DNA of 64,000 bases, from positions 62,001-126,000 of the forward strand of contig NZ_JAATNW010000003.1 in NCBI RefSeq assembly GCF_012911815.1, written 5' to 3'. This DNA comes from Alteromonas ponticola. Lineage in GTDB: Bacteria; Pseudomonadota; Gammaproteobacteria; Enterobacterales; Alteromonadaceae. Both the position numbers and the translations under genes were made by a program. Shown piece after piece: positions 44,410 to 54,300 of the stretch; position 1 is the first letter of the stretch, and every line of letters starts with the position of its first letter. The notes under the pieces were generated by a model, which was not told the DNA's origin, did no database searches, and worked only from the letters and a program-made list of their open reading frames with translations.

Positions 44410-45471
44410 ATGACCATTCCCTTAAACCTTAAAATTGCTCGAACTTTAATCGCCACTTTATTCATAAGTGGTTCAGCTTGCGCACAATGGTCGGGTGAAA
44501 ATAAAGCCAAACTGGTTGTGACTGAAGCAATCAAGTTTGAGTATGAAAATAAGAAAGTAGAAGCGGTTGGCACAGCTGAAGCCTTTCGTTCAGTCACCTT
44601 GTATCCAGCCGTCGATGATGAGGTGACAGAGGTTAATTTTGCACCGGGAGATGAAGTAAAAAAGGGTGATGTGTTATTACGCCTGGATGATCGACGTCAA
44701 CAAGTAGCGTTAAAACGCGCAAAATTGGAACTGTCGGATGCTGAACGTTCACTCAAGCGCTTACAACAAAGTCGGAAACAGGGTGCGGTACCGCAAAGTG
44801 ACTTAGATGATGCCCAAACCATATTTGAGCTGGCCCAGGTTTCGGTAATGGAAGCACAGACCGAATTGGACGACCGTCAGATGCTGGCCCCATTTTCAGG
44901 TATTGTCGGTCTCACTGATGTTGAGGTTGGCGACCGCATAACCCAACAGACCGCGGTGACTACTTTGGATGACCGCTCAAAATTATATATTAATTTTAAA
45001 GCGCCGGAAGCAGCCGTTTCATTATTGCTGGGCTCACCTGAAGTACAACTTCAACCCTGGAGTGAACGCTCAACTTCGCTGTCGGCTCAGATAGCACAGA
45101 TTGACTCACGGATAGACGAAGTCGACCGCACTATGCGTGCCCGGGCGTTACTGGAAAATGTAAACGATCGCTTTCGCCCTGGAATGAGCTTTAGGGTAAA
45201 TCTGTCCGTCAACGGCAACTTATATGCTGCCGTACCTGAAGCGGCGTTGTTGTGGGGTGCAACAGGGGCTTACTTGTTTAAAGACAACAATGGTAAAGCC
45301 ATGAAAACCAACGTTACTGTGCACCAGCGGCTTCGCGGTACCATTCTGGTTTCGGGCAACTTAAGTGAAGGTGATCAGCTTGTCGTAGAAGGAGTCCAGA
45401 GATTACGTCATAATCAGGAAATCGAGACTCAGTCTGCGCGAGCTCAGGCAAAGGCTCAACCAGATGCATAA
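44410..45471 (+). CDS. RND efflux periplasmic adaptor (membrane fusion protein)
   Basis: This 353-residue adaptor has an N-terminal signal sequence (ends SACAQ), a lipoyl half-domain (SVTLYPAVDDEVTEV), a short alpha-hairpin (about 95-150), the second lipoyl half (MLAPFSGIVG) and a beta-barrel and membrane-proximal region. It joins the inner-membrane pump encoded next to an outer-membrane channel, which is not encoded here. I chose the ATG at 44410 over an upstream TTG. It overlaps the pump gene by 8 bp. Confidence 0.92.
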   Translation: MTIPLNLKIARTLIATLFISGSACAQWSGENKAKLVVTEAIKFEYENKKVEAVGTAEAFRSVTLYPAVDDEVTEVNFAPGDEVKKGDVLLRLDDRRQQVALKRAKLELSDAERSLKRLQQSRKQGAVPQSDLDDAQTIFELAQVSVMEAQTELDDRQMLAPFSGIVGLTDVEVGDRITQQTAVTTLDDRSKLYINFKAPEAAVSLLLGSPEVQLQPWSERSTSLSAQIAQIDSRIDEVDRTMRARALLENVNDRFRPGMSFRVNLSVNGNLYAAVPEAALLWGATGAYLFKDNNGKAMKTNVTVHQRLRGTILVSGNLSEGDQLVVEGVQRLRHNQEIETQSARAQAKAQPDA

Positions 45472-48400
45472 CACCTCTTCTACTAACGATCTGCCATCCC
45501 TCTCAATCAGAAGGCCCGTATTAATTGTAGTGCTCAATCTGTTGATTGTGATCGCCGGGTTGGCAGCGCTTTATGGGCTGGAAGTCAGAGAATTACCCGA
45601 TGTAGATACGCCCAGTATCACTGTCACCGCACAATACCCCGGTGGTTCACCAGAAACTATTGACGCAGAAATCACCAGCCGTCTCGAGGGCGCAGTTGCC
45701 CGGGTTAGTGGCGTCAAAAACATCTATGCACAAAGTGAAGAGAACTCTTCCCGCATTCGGGTAGAATTTCGACCCGGTATCAACCTGGAAGATGCGGCCA
45801 ATGAAACCAGAGAGTCAGTCAGCCGGATTCAACGAGAATTACCTGAAGGGGTGGAGCAGCTAGCGATTATTCGCGCTGACAACGATGCCCAGGCAGTAGT
45901 CAGCCTGGCGGTATCGAGTGCATCAATGGATTTAGAAACCCTGACTGAACGTGTGGATACCGATCTTGCCCCCCTGTTTCTAAGTATTCCGGGGGTGGCC
46001 GATGTGCAAATGGATGGTTCCCGTGAACGCGTATTGCGCGTGTCGGTGGACCCTCTGCGCTTAAGCAGTTTCGGCTTATCAATGACAGAAGTGGCCGATG
46101 CGCTGGAATCAGCGCCCTTTGATGTGCCCGCAGGTAGCATTCAGTCACAGGATCAGGCGTTGATTGTGCGCGCAGATGCAACTTCAATTACTGCAGATGA
46201 CGTCAGCCAGATTTCACTCACTGATGATATCACTGTCGGTGACGTGGCCAGCGTTTACTTTGGCCCTGCGGATGCAATTAGCCTGGTAAGGTTGGATGGC
46301 ACGCCTGTTATAGGCGTGGGAATCATCCGTCAGGCCAGCTCAAATACCATCGAAATTTCGGATGAAGTACTGGCGATGGTCACCCGTCTTGACGAACGTT
46401 TTAACGATATGGATATAGTTGTTACCTCTGATGATGCAGAGTTTATTCGTGACTCCGTCAATGAAGTGGTGTTTTCGTTGAGCCTGACCGTTATCCTGGT
46501 TATTTTCACGTTGCTTGTTTTTATTGGTTCCTGGCGGGCTACATTGGTACCTGCGCTGTCTATTCCTGTGTCGCTGTTTGGTGCATTAGGGGTCATCTGG
46601 ATGTTGGGTTTTTCTATCAACATTTTAACCCTGCTGGCGTTGGTTCTGGCCACCGGTATGATAGTAGATGACGCCATTGTTGTTTCGGAAAACATTCAGC
46701 GTCGCCGGGGAATGGGCTTAGGCGCGCGTGCAGCGGCAGTCATCGGTTCAAGGGAAGTTTTCTTTGCGGTGGTCGCCACAACCGCGGTGCTTGCCTCGGT
46801 ATTTATTCCTATCGCATTCTTGCCCTCCACCGCCGGACGATTATTCCGCGAGTTTGGTGGCGTGCTTGCCGGTGCTGTCATCATCTCCTCCTTTGTGGCG
46901 CTATCATTAGTGCCGGCTTTGACCGCTCGGCTACCGCTAAAAAAAGCTAAAGATCGTGATAAGGGATTTTTTAATCAGAGCTTTGGCCGCATCGGCCATC
47001 GCTGTCAGCAGTTCTATATCGCCAGCCTGGATAAAGCATTGCGATATGGCTGGCTGGTAGTGTTACTCAGTCTTCTGGCGGCGTTGGGAGCCTGGTGGAC
47101 CGCCAACCAACTAGATAATGAATTGTTACCCAGTGAAGATCGCGGCACTATACGTATCTTTGCGCGCGGTCCAGACGGAGCTGGTCTGGCCTTCATGGAC
47201 AGACAGGCGGAAAAGATGGAAACCTTGCTGATGCCCTATGTTGAAAACGGCACAGTAGATTCGATATTTACTGTGGTCGGACAGTGGGATCCCAATATCG
47301 TGTTTATTACTGCTCCGCTTAAGCACTGGGATGAAAGAGACAAATCACTACAGGAAGTGGTAGAAGAGTTGCGCCCTGCTCTACAGTCAATCCCTGGCGC
47401 GCCGGGTAATGCCTTTGGTGGTAACAGCCTAAATTTAAGGGGTCAGGGTGGCGGCCTGGAAATGGCATTAACCGGCGACACCTATGAGCGTATTTACGAA
47501 GTGGCAGTCGACTTTGCACAGGCCATCGAAAACCAATACCCTGAATTGGGTTCACCCAGAATAAGTTATGAGCCGACGCAACCACAGATGCGCATCAACA
47601 TTGATCGCAAACGTGCAGAAACCCTCGGCGTACCGCTAAGCGATATCGCCAATACCTTACGCGCAGCGGTAAATGGAAATGACATTGCCGATTTGAACGT
47701 AGGTGACCAGTCTATTCCCATTATGCTGCAAACCAATAATCGCAACGAAAGCAATCCGTCTGATTTAACCGCGCTATACGTTAAGTCCGATAACGGCTCG
47801 CTGGTGCCTCTTTCCAGTGTCGCTTATATCTCAGAAGAAGGTGTTGCTGCAGAGCTTGAACGTCAGGCGCAGCGCAGAGCGATTGAGCTGGAACTGGAGC
47901 TGCCGGAAGATGTCGCCCTTAACGATGTCATCACCAATATTCGCACGCTGGCAGAAACATCGTTACCCGATGGCATTGGATTGGTCTTTTTAGGCGAAGC
48001 GCAGACGTACGAAGAAACCTCTCAGCAAGTGGCGCTCACTTACGTGCTTGCCTTTGTCATTGTGCTGCTGGTTTTGGCGGCACAGTTTGAAAGTGTTAAC
48101 AGTGCAGTGGTGGTGATGCTGACCGTGCCATTTGGTATCGCCGCCGCCATTTATGCACTTTTTTTCACCGGCACGTCGGTGAATGTGTATTCGCAGATAG
48201 GGCTGGTGATGCTGATTGGTCTATTAGCTAAAAATGCGATTTTACTGATTGAGTTTGCCGATCAGTTGCGTGACAAAGGTCTTAACGTGCGGGACGCTAT
48301 CGTCGAGGCTGGCAAAGTCAGATTACGCCCAATCATGATGACCCTGGTTTCCACCATATTAGGTGGGCTGCCACTAATTCTTTCCACTGGTGCAGGTGCA

Positions 48401-48571
48401 GAGGCCCGCAATGCGATTGGATGGGTGGTCTTTGGTGGGCTGGGTATCGCGGTAGTATTTACCCTGTATCTTACGCCGGTATTATATCTGGCGTTGGCGC
48501 GTTTCACAAAACCCAGAGCGGATGAAAGTCAGCGACTGGAAGATGAGCTGGCTGCGGCTGAAAACAACTAA
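45464..48571 (+). CDS. RND-family multidrug efflux permease
   Basis: This 1035-residue proton-driven pump has the twelve-helix AcrB-type layout: two large periplasmic loops between helices 1-2 and 7-8, and the proton-relay aspartates in TGMIVDDAIVVSENIQRR of helix 4. It belongs to the hydrophobe/amphiphile efflux group. No outer-membrane factor or local repressor gene is present, so it probably shares a TolC elsewhere. Substrates cannot be inferred. Confidence 0.94.
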   Translation: MHNTSSTNDLPSLSIRRPVLIVVLNLLIVIAGLAALYGLEVRELPDVDTPSITVTAQYPGGSPETIDAEITSRLEGAVARVSGVKNIYAQSEENSSRIRVEFRPGINLEDAANETRESVSRIQRELPEGVEQLAIIRADNDAQAVVSLAVSSASMDLETLTERVDTDLAPLFLSIPGVADVQMDGSRERVLRVSVDPLRLSSFGLSMTEVADALESAPFDVPAGSIQSQDQALIVRADATSITADDVSQISLTDDITVGDVASVYFGPADAISLVRLDGTPVIGVGIIRQASSNTIEISDEVLAMVTRLDERFNDMDIVVTSDDAEFIRDSVNEVVFSLSLTVILVIFTLLVFIGSWRATLVPALSIPVSLFGALGVIWMLGFSINILTLLALVLATGMIVDDAIVVSENIQRRRGMGLGARAAAVIGSREVFFAVVATTAVLASVFIPIAFLPSTAGRLFREFGGVLAGAVIISSFVALSLVPALTARLPLKKAKDRDKGFFNQSFGRIGHRCQQFYIASLDKALRYGWLVVLLSLLAALGAWWTANQLDNELLPSEDRGTIRIFARGPDGAGLAFMDRQAEKMETLLMPYVENGTVDSIFTVVGQWDPNIVFITAPLKHWDERDKSLQEVVEELRPALQSIPGAPGNAFGGNSLNLRGQGGGLEMALTGDTYERIYEVAVDFAQAIENQYPELGSPRISYEPTQPQMRINIDRKRAETLGVPLSDIANTLRAAVNGNDIADLNVGDQSIPIMLQTNNRNESNPSDLTALYVKSDNGSLVPLSSVAYISEEGVAAELERQAQRRAIELELELPEDVALNDVITNIRTLAETSLPDGIGLVFLGEAQTYEETSQQVALTYVLAFVIVLLVLAAQFESVNSAVVVMLTVPFGIAAAIYALFFTGTSVNVYSQIGLVMLIGLLAKNAILLIEFADQLRDKGLNVRDAIVEAGKVRLRPIMMTLVSTILGGLPLILSTGAGAEARNAIGWVVFGGLGIAVVFTLYLTPVLYLALARFTKPRADESQRLEDELAAAENN

Positions 48572-48588
48572 TACACTTTAACCGCACA

Positions 48589-48620
48589 CGGGGTTGAAAT
48601 GCGGATTTGCATCAACCCCG
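48589..48620. terminator. Hairpin between the convergent RND and TerB genes
   Basis: CGGGGTTGA and TCAACCCCG form a nine-base stem with a partly paired interior, placed between two convergent stop codons. Neither strand has an adjoining T-run, so it is a hairpin of terminator position but uncertain terminator function. Confidence 0.45.
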
Positions 48621-48631
48621 CCTGATATCCT

Positions 48632-49051
48632 TCATGAAAAAGACTGGGTCACCCCCGGTTTAGGGGAAAGCGCTTCTTTGCATACAAGCGCTTTGGCTAA
48701 CAATTTATGTGAAAGTAACGACAAAATTTCTGTTTCTTTTTCGTTTCGCTCACCATCTACACCAGTAATCTGCATCGCGACTTCCATCGCTTTATCTGCG
48801 TCGTACGCGAGATGTTCTTTAAGCGATTTAAGTAGCTCTATTCCATCACCCTCATCCAACGCTTTTCGGGTGTGGTAAATGGCGTCAGTTAAAAACGCCT
48901 CGACACTGATTGGACTATCCCATTGCATGTTGTCAATGACATCGTCAAGATATTCCTGTTCTGTGAGAGTGACTTTGCCATCAATTTGATAAAGTAAAAC
49001 AGAGAGCTGGATAAGCGCTTGGTTGAAAGACTGTTGACTGGATAACTGCAT
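48632..49051 (-). CDS. TerB-family protein
   Basis: This 139-residue acidic all-helical protein begins at the ATG at 49051, which follows GGTGGAG by eight bases. It has the TerB-type segments YQIDGKVTLTEQEYLDD and ITGVDGERNEKETEILSLL, two acidic hairpins that may bind a metal. It is only distantly like the TerB protein at 24101. No ter cluster is nearby and the role is unknown. Confidence 0.75.
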   Translation of the reverse strand: MQLSSQQSFNQALIQLSVLLYQIDGKVTLTEQEYLDDVIDNMQWDSPISVEAFLTDAIYHTRKALDEGDGIELLKSLKEHLAYDADKAMEVAMQITGVDGERNEKETEILSLLSHKLLAKALVCKEALSPKPGVTQSFS

Positions 49052-49387
49052 AAAATTTTCTCCACCTTTGTGCAAATAATGCTGCACAACCACTTGCGGT
49101 GAACACTGAGACCACCGTTTATTGAAGACGGTTTCAAGTCTACCAAGTTGAGCATGACACGCATATTACGCTGACATGACATATTTGGTTCAGCTTGTTA
49201 ACACTATGTAAATTATAGCGTCTGATAAGGATTTTCCAAGCTCTGAATTCGCAAAAAAATGAGCCGGCTACAAATCTATAACGAAAAGAAAAAGGTTTTG
49301 AGCAAGCATGGCCTGTTGCAGAATGGCAATTGATTTAGGTAGGTTTGTCATTGCAGAAAATCGCCTCCTTTCCACGACAGTAACTCA
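49052..49387. other. Intergenic region after the condensin-like operon
   Basis: No credible large gene lies here. A 27-codon frame on the minus strand (49268-49351) is preceded by an AAGGAGG, but the spacing of about 12 nt is long and the peptide has no recognisable features. No sign of a fourth (nuclease) gene for the neighbouring SMC operon was found. Confidence 0.4.
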
Positions 49388-49495
49388 TTAATTGTCCAAC
49401 AAATACACCGCCAACTCACCAGAGGGGATAAATTCCAATTTCTCCCCGTTTAGAAATCGCGCCAGCGACTGGTGCTGCCGTTTGGATCGAATCAT
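49388..49495 (-). CDS. Possible 35-residue protein coupled to the kleisin-like gene
   Basis: An ATG directly follows the stop codon of the kleisin-like gene (TAA-ATG) and opens 35 codons with a basic start (MIRSKRQHQ) and a mixed body. An imperfect inverted repeat lies inside it (49424-49447, GGGGA.AAATT and AATTT.TCCCC). The immediate coupling favours translation, but the product is very short and unrecognised. It could be a remnant or a chance frame. Confidence 0.3.
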   Translation of the reverse strand: MIRSKRQHQSLARFLNGEKLEFIPSGELAVYLLDN

Positions 49496-50716
49496 TTAAC
49501 GAAGGCCTAATTCAACGTCTTCGATAATGTAGTTGCCGTCATAAACAGGATGTGAATGACCGGTTGCCTCGATTGCAAAATAGGTCTGCTCTTCGAGCGT
49601 TAGGCCCTGATAGCCGCCAATTACCTGATAGATCCAGGCTTCAGCATCAAACTTAAGCTCATTTTCGCTGAGGTATTCCAATGCGGTCATACGCTTACCC
49701 GTGGAAATAACGTCGCAGAAATACCCTTCCACCGCCTGCTTAAGTTTATCTTCCTCAAACACCACTGCCGCTTGTTCTTCAACGGTGATTTTTTGTGCAG
49801 CACGTTCTGGCTGCGCTTGTTGACGTGAGCGGTTTAACGCCTTGATGGTGCCTACCAGTTGCTGCAAGTCACTCTCATGCTCAACCCGCTTCACATCAAC
49901 GGCGGCTGGCACGATCAAACTGGCGGCCTGATTAAACAGCATAGGTACCTGCGTTAGTTTGGAGTAATTGCCTGGCACAAAATCAGGCTTTTGCTCCATA
50001 TGCAGCATAAAGCCTTTTAGTAACCGGGTGCGCCCACGGAACTCTCTGAAGCGCCCCAGCAAGGCTAATAGTCTGGCCTGAACGATGGACAGCTCTTGCG
50101 TCACCCGCGAAAAACTGTGCTGCAAGGTCACGATAAGTAAATGGCGCAATTCGCGATTATTGCCGGCCAGTTCGCTTAACTCTTCAAAGCGAAACATTTC
50201 CAGTTGCTTTAATAACTCAGATACCTGAGATTGCGCCAGCTCATTTTCACGGATTTTTGCATCTATCGAAGCCACGTAACCGAATTCATTGTTGATACGT
50301 CCAAACAGGGTTCGCACACTGTTCGACAATGCTTCGGTCAGGCCGTAAACGTGCTCGGTAAGATCGGATAAATGCGCTTCGCTTTCAGCGTACCGGCTGT
50401 GAGCTAACGCTTCCTTATAATGCTGCGCAAGCGTTTTCAGACTCGCCAGCGCTGAGCCAATGTTGGCATCAAGCTGACGATTACGCTCATCGTGCAAACT
50501 TGACTCAAGTAAGCTTCTAACCGCATTTTTAAGACGTAAGCCGACCTCTTCATCAGGCCGCCACAACACGCCAAGCTGTATCAAATTATCAATAACTTTA
50601 GGGCTGTGCTCGCGCTCATCCAGAGAGCCAGTCAAATAGACCTGCATGATTAAATCCGCATGGCGACTGAGGGCATTTAAAAATTTAACCCCCGACTGGC
50701 GTAAATTCTGATTCAT
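49496..50716 (-). CDS. Kleisin-like (MukF/MksF-type) subunit of an SMC complex
   Basis: This 406-residue, mostly helical protein has an N-terminal winged-helix-like part (1-75), a long helical middle (about 95-240) and a C-terminal region that could contact the ATPase heads. Sequence similarity to MukF or MksF is not obvious by eye. The call rests on size, predicted folds and position after an SMC ATPase and a small winged-helix gene, coupled by a 1-bp overlap. It is the last large gene of the operon. Confidence 0.65.
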   Translation of the reverse strand: MNQNLRQSGVKFLNALSRHADLIMQVYLTGSLDEREHSPKVIDNLIQLGVLWRPDEEVGLRLKNAVRSLLESSLHDERNRQLDANIGSALASLKTLAQHYKEALAHSRYAESEAHLSDLTEHVYGLTEALSNSVRTLFGRINNEFGYVASIDAKIRENELAQSQVSELLKQLEMFRFEELSELAGNNRELRHLLIVTLQHSFSRVTQELSIVQARLLALLGRFREFRGRTRLLKGFMLHMEQKPDFVPGNYSKLTQVPMLFNQAASLIVPAAVDVKRVEHESDLQQLVGTIKALNRSRQQAQPERAAQKITVEEQAAVVFEEDKLKQAVEGYFCDVISTGKRMTALEYLSENELKFDAEAWIYQVIGGYQGLTLEEQTYFAIEATGHSHPVYDGNYIIEDVELGLR

Positions 50717-51351
50717 TACAACAAGCTCCCTTGCTGCACCGCCTGATCAGCTTGCTCTGAAAGCGACAAAGCTTCAGTTTCATCGATAAACCGTATAACT
50801 TCATACAAATATTCAATTTTGCCTGTGGCCAGATAGATCTGTTTCTCTTGATTCGGCTTTATCAAATAACCTAGATCCGTTAAGCGTTTGAAAATTTGCT
50901 TTACCTGACCGTCCAGTGTGGTACTGGTTGACCCAAATAATCGGTAGCGGGATATTTTTTCCAGCTGCTCTGCATAAGCGGGGGTATCTTCAATGGTACT
51001 TTGCAACTCATTTAAACGGATCGCACTGCCCTGCGTGACCGGCACGTCATTACCGGCAGCCTGTTGTACTAATAACAACCACTCCACCAGCGGTAACAGG
51101 TTGCTGGATATCTCCTGAAACTGACCACCCAGCACTTTACGTTCAGATTCGCCTAATGCCTGATATGCCGCAAAAAACACGTCACCATCAGCAGCAGTGG
51201 CTAATGTTCGATTCAGCACATTCAGCTGACTTTCCATCTTGTCACTATTTTGCGCTGATTTCAGATAGCGCCAGGCATCTTCGTCGGTAATCTGACAAAT
51301 GAATGCCCCCGATAACAATAACTCTAAAATTCGCCCTTGTTCGGTGATCAT
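50716..51351 (-). CDS. MukE/MksE-like subunit of an SMC complex
   Basis: This 211-residue protein opens with ILELLLSGAFICQITDEDAWRYL, reminiscent of the MksE start, and continues with two winged-helix-like regions. Such proteins dimerise and bind the kleisin and DNA. It overlaps the SMC gene by 4 bp (ATGA) and the kleisin-like gene by 1 bp. The assignment depends on this operon context. Confidence 0.68.
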   Translation of the reverse strand: MITEQGRILELLLSGAFICQITDEDAWRYLKSAQNSDKMESQLNVLNRTLATAADGDVFFAAYQALGESERKVLGGQFQEISSNLLPLVEWLLLVQQAAGNDVPVTQGSAIRLNELQSTIEDTPAYAEQLEKISRYRLFGSTSTTLDGQVKQIFKRLTDLGYLIKPNQEKQIYLATGKIEYLYEVIRFIDETEALSLSEQADQAVQQGSLL

Positions 51352-54300
51352 GCTTCCACCTCCTGCTGACGCTTCTTGATCATTTCGCTAATAGCACTAA
51401 CGCGTGGCTGCACCACCTGCAATTGTCGCGTGGCTTTATCAATCAGATAACGGTTAGCAAATAACGATAATACCTCTGATTCGGGATTCGGAAAGGCACC
51501 GACCACTGAGATATTGTTTTTCTGGCAGGCATCGAAAATTTTCTTCACGTTGTTTTGGTGTAAGGTACCCAACTCGTCAATCGGCCAGTGAATGATGGCG
51601 TCTGCTTTGCCCCTTAATAAGCGGGTAAAGGCCAACAGGAACTTACATAAAATCAGATACGCCATACCGTGGCTCGACGACTCATTTAATTGACGATCCG
51701 TGCGGATAACCAAATCAGAGTTACCCTCTTTGATATGTAACTCAATATCCAACAAATTGCTGATCCCTCCAGAAAGAGCGGCGCGACCCAAAATGTCCAG
51801 TACCCTGCGCATACTCATGGCGTAATCATCATCTGGAAGTTCGACACTGCCTGATGCCATCCACGCTTCATATAACTGGTTAAACTGAGTCAGTTCCGGC
51901 CAGAATTCCAGCTCAGCAATTCGCGAGCGGATCTTAACCGCAGAATTGGACACGCCATCTAAAAACAACTCTTCGTCAACTTCTTTGCTGATGCGTTTAC
52001 TCTGGCTGACGATGCGGGTGTCGATGTCTTTTAAGACGTCGTAAAATGAGGTTAAATCAGCGCCGAAGATGCGCCCCTGCTCGCGTAATCCCTGCAGTTT
52101 TTGCGGTACAATCACGTTGAGCAGCTGGGCCAGATGACTGACTAAGCGGCGATGGTCCACACTTTTATGCCCCTGGGGAGTCATCACCGCACACTCTTCC
52201 CGCGAGCGCTCCCATGTGTCTGACAAACCGGTTCCTGCTTGTGCTGCAATCAACTGGTCAAAGTGCTCAACATGCGCTTTGATGTCATCCAGCAAACGCT
52301 GACGCTCCTGTAGCAACGACTGGCCTTCAGAAATGCGCTGTCCAATCTGACTGGCGGTATTACCTGATTCGGTTATCAGCTCCTGCGCAGGAAGGCTCAT
52401 CTTATTTAACTGCCGGGTAATTTGCTGAACATCCTGTTCATTTTCTTTCGCCGTCTTCAACTGATGTTCCAGCTCAACCTGCGTGTCTTTAGTTTGCTGA
52501 CGGGTGGCCTTGTACTCCGCTCCCTGCTGTTCCAAATCTCGTTGCGCCTGTGCCGCTTCCTTTTTAGCCTTCGCCAGGCCTTTTTGCCAAACGACCTTGT
52601 GACCAGTGAAGACCGTTTTATACCAATGCTCAAATTCACTGACTTTATGACGATTGCGTTCAGTGACCTCTATATCCTGTTTAAGCTGCTTGAGCTGCTT
52701 CTGTATCGTGCCGATTTCATCCACATCGACGCCGCGGTTGGCCAGCTCGTCAGCTAACCATTGCTCACACTTTTGCTTATCTGCTTTTGCCGCCTCTTTT
52801 GAGCGCACTATATGCTGTTCAATCTGTTGGATCGTATCCTGGGTATCGGCGATCAATTGTTGCCAATGAAACTGTTGTTCGGTCTCTGCTTCGCGCTGCT
52901 GATCTTTGATTTCATCAACGGCTTCTTCGTGCTGCGCTACACAGGCTTTTTGTTCAGTCTCATTAGCAGCAAGGCGCTTTTTACCTTCTTGTTTCCGCTG
53001 TGCCAGCGCCTGCACATATTCCTGTTGAACCTGATCACGGTCAGACTGTGCCCGTTTGCGGTTAGCTTCGCTGGTGCGGGTTTCACTCTCGCACTTGCTT
53101 AACGCCAGTTCTTTGTTGCGTACATTTTCGCTGGCTGCTGCAAGTTGTGTTTCCGCTTCATTTTGCTCGGTTAGCCTTTCGGCCAATTTGTTTTGTGCTG
53201 CTGCCAATTTCGCCTGCAACGCCTGTTCACTTTCAGCGTATTCGGGGGTTTCAACGGCAGCTAAGTCCAGTGAAACGCCAAACAGACTCTTATTACTGTC
53301 CAGTAATTCAGGCTTTAAATCATTTCGCGCAAGCAATTGTGGATTAACCACCTTTCCTAGATGTTGCTCCCAACCAGCTTTTTCCCGTCGCAGGAACTCC
53401 AGTAAACTGTTATTCCCAGGATACAATAATGCCTCAACCTTGTTAACCTGAGTCTGTTGCTGTTGAAAGGCGACGCGGGCTTTTTCCAATGCGTTGTTCG
53501 CTGCTTCACGCGTTTTTACTGCGGCCTGATATTCAGACTGGGCACGGCGCTGGCTCTCGCGGCTACCATCTTCACGAACACTGGCTTCTTTAATGGCGGC
53601 ATCAAGCAGGTCCAACTGACTTTGCTCAAACTCGCTGAAACCAGCATTTTTGAGCCCGGCAGAAATTTCAGCATGCTTCACTTTTAGCTCATTCAGCCGA
53701 TTCTGATGCGCTATGGCTTCAGTCTGCAGCTGTTGTTGATACTCTTCTTTAATGCTCTGTAACTGCGCCTGCTGCTCTGTTTTCTGCTGATCTAACTTAT
53801 CTCGCGCCGCTTCACGCTCGTCACCAAAGGCTTCCAGTTCACTGGCATGCTTTTCGTTCAGCTCCACCAGTCGTTTATTAAATGCAGATTGCACATCCTG
53901 GTGCTTTTCAGTTAGCAATGTGTACCGACTAGTCAGGGTTTCTCTTTCGCTGACCCACTGGGGGAGCTTGCTGACGTTTTGCTTTAAGGTTTCGATATCC
54001 TGATCTTGCCAGGCATCATACTCTTTCTCGACAGAATCTAAGTCTTTTTCATATTTGCTGGCATCGGCTTTGGCACTGGAGAGTTGCTGGTTCAATGCAT
54101 CGCGCTGGGTGCCCCACTCGGTTTCTCTGGTTTTAAGCGTATGTAAGGTGGTTTCCAGCTGCTGCTCACTTTGTTGCAGGTGAGCAGCCAGATAAGAGAG
54201 GTCGAAACTGAATTGCTGCTTTAATTCAGCAAGACGCTTCTCGCTTTGTTGTAGAGCGTGGTCGGCCTGTTCTAACTTTGCAAACTCAGGGCGAATTGCG

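Noticed and set aside
45829..48507. Many long open frames antisense to the RND pump gene
   Set aside because: They are mirror frames of a GC-balanced coding sequence with no ribosome-binding sites or recognisable domains. The RND frame is unambiguous.
49268..49351. 27-codon frame with an AAGGAGG upstream
   Set aside because: The spacing to the ATG is about 12 nt and the peptide has no recognisable feature. It is kept only as a note in the intergenic entry.
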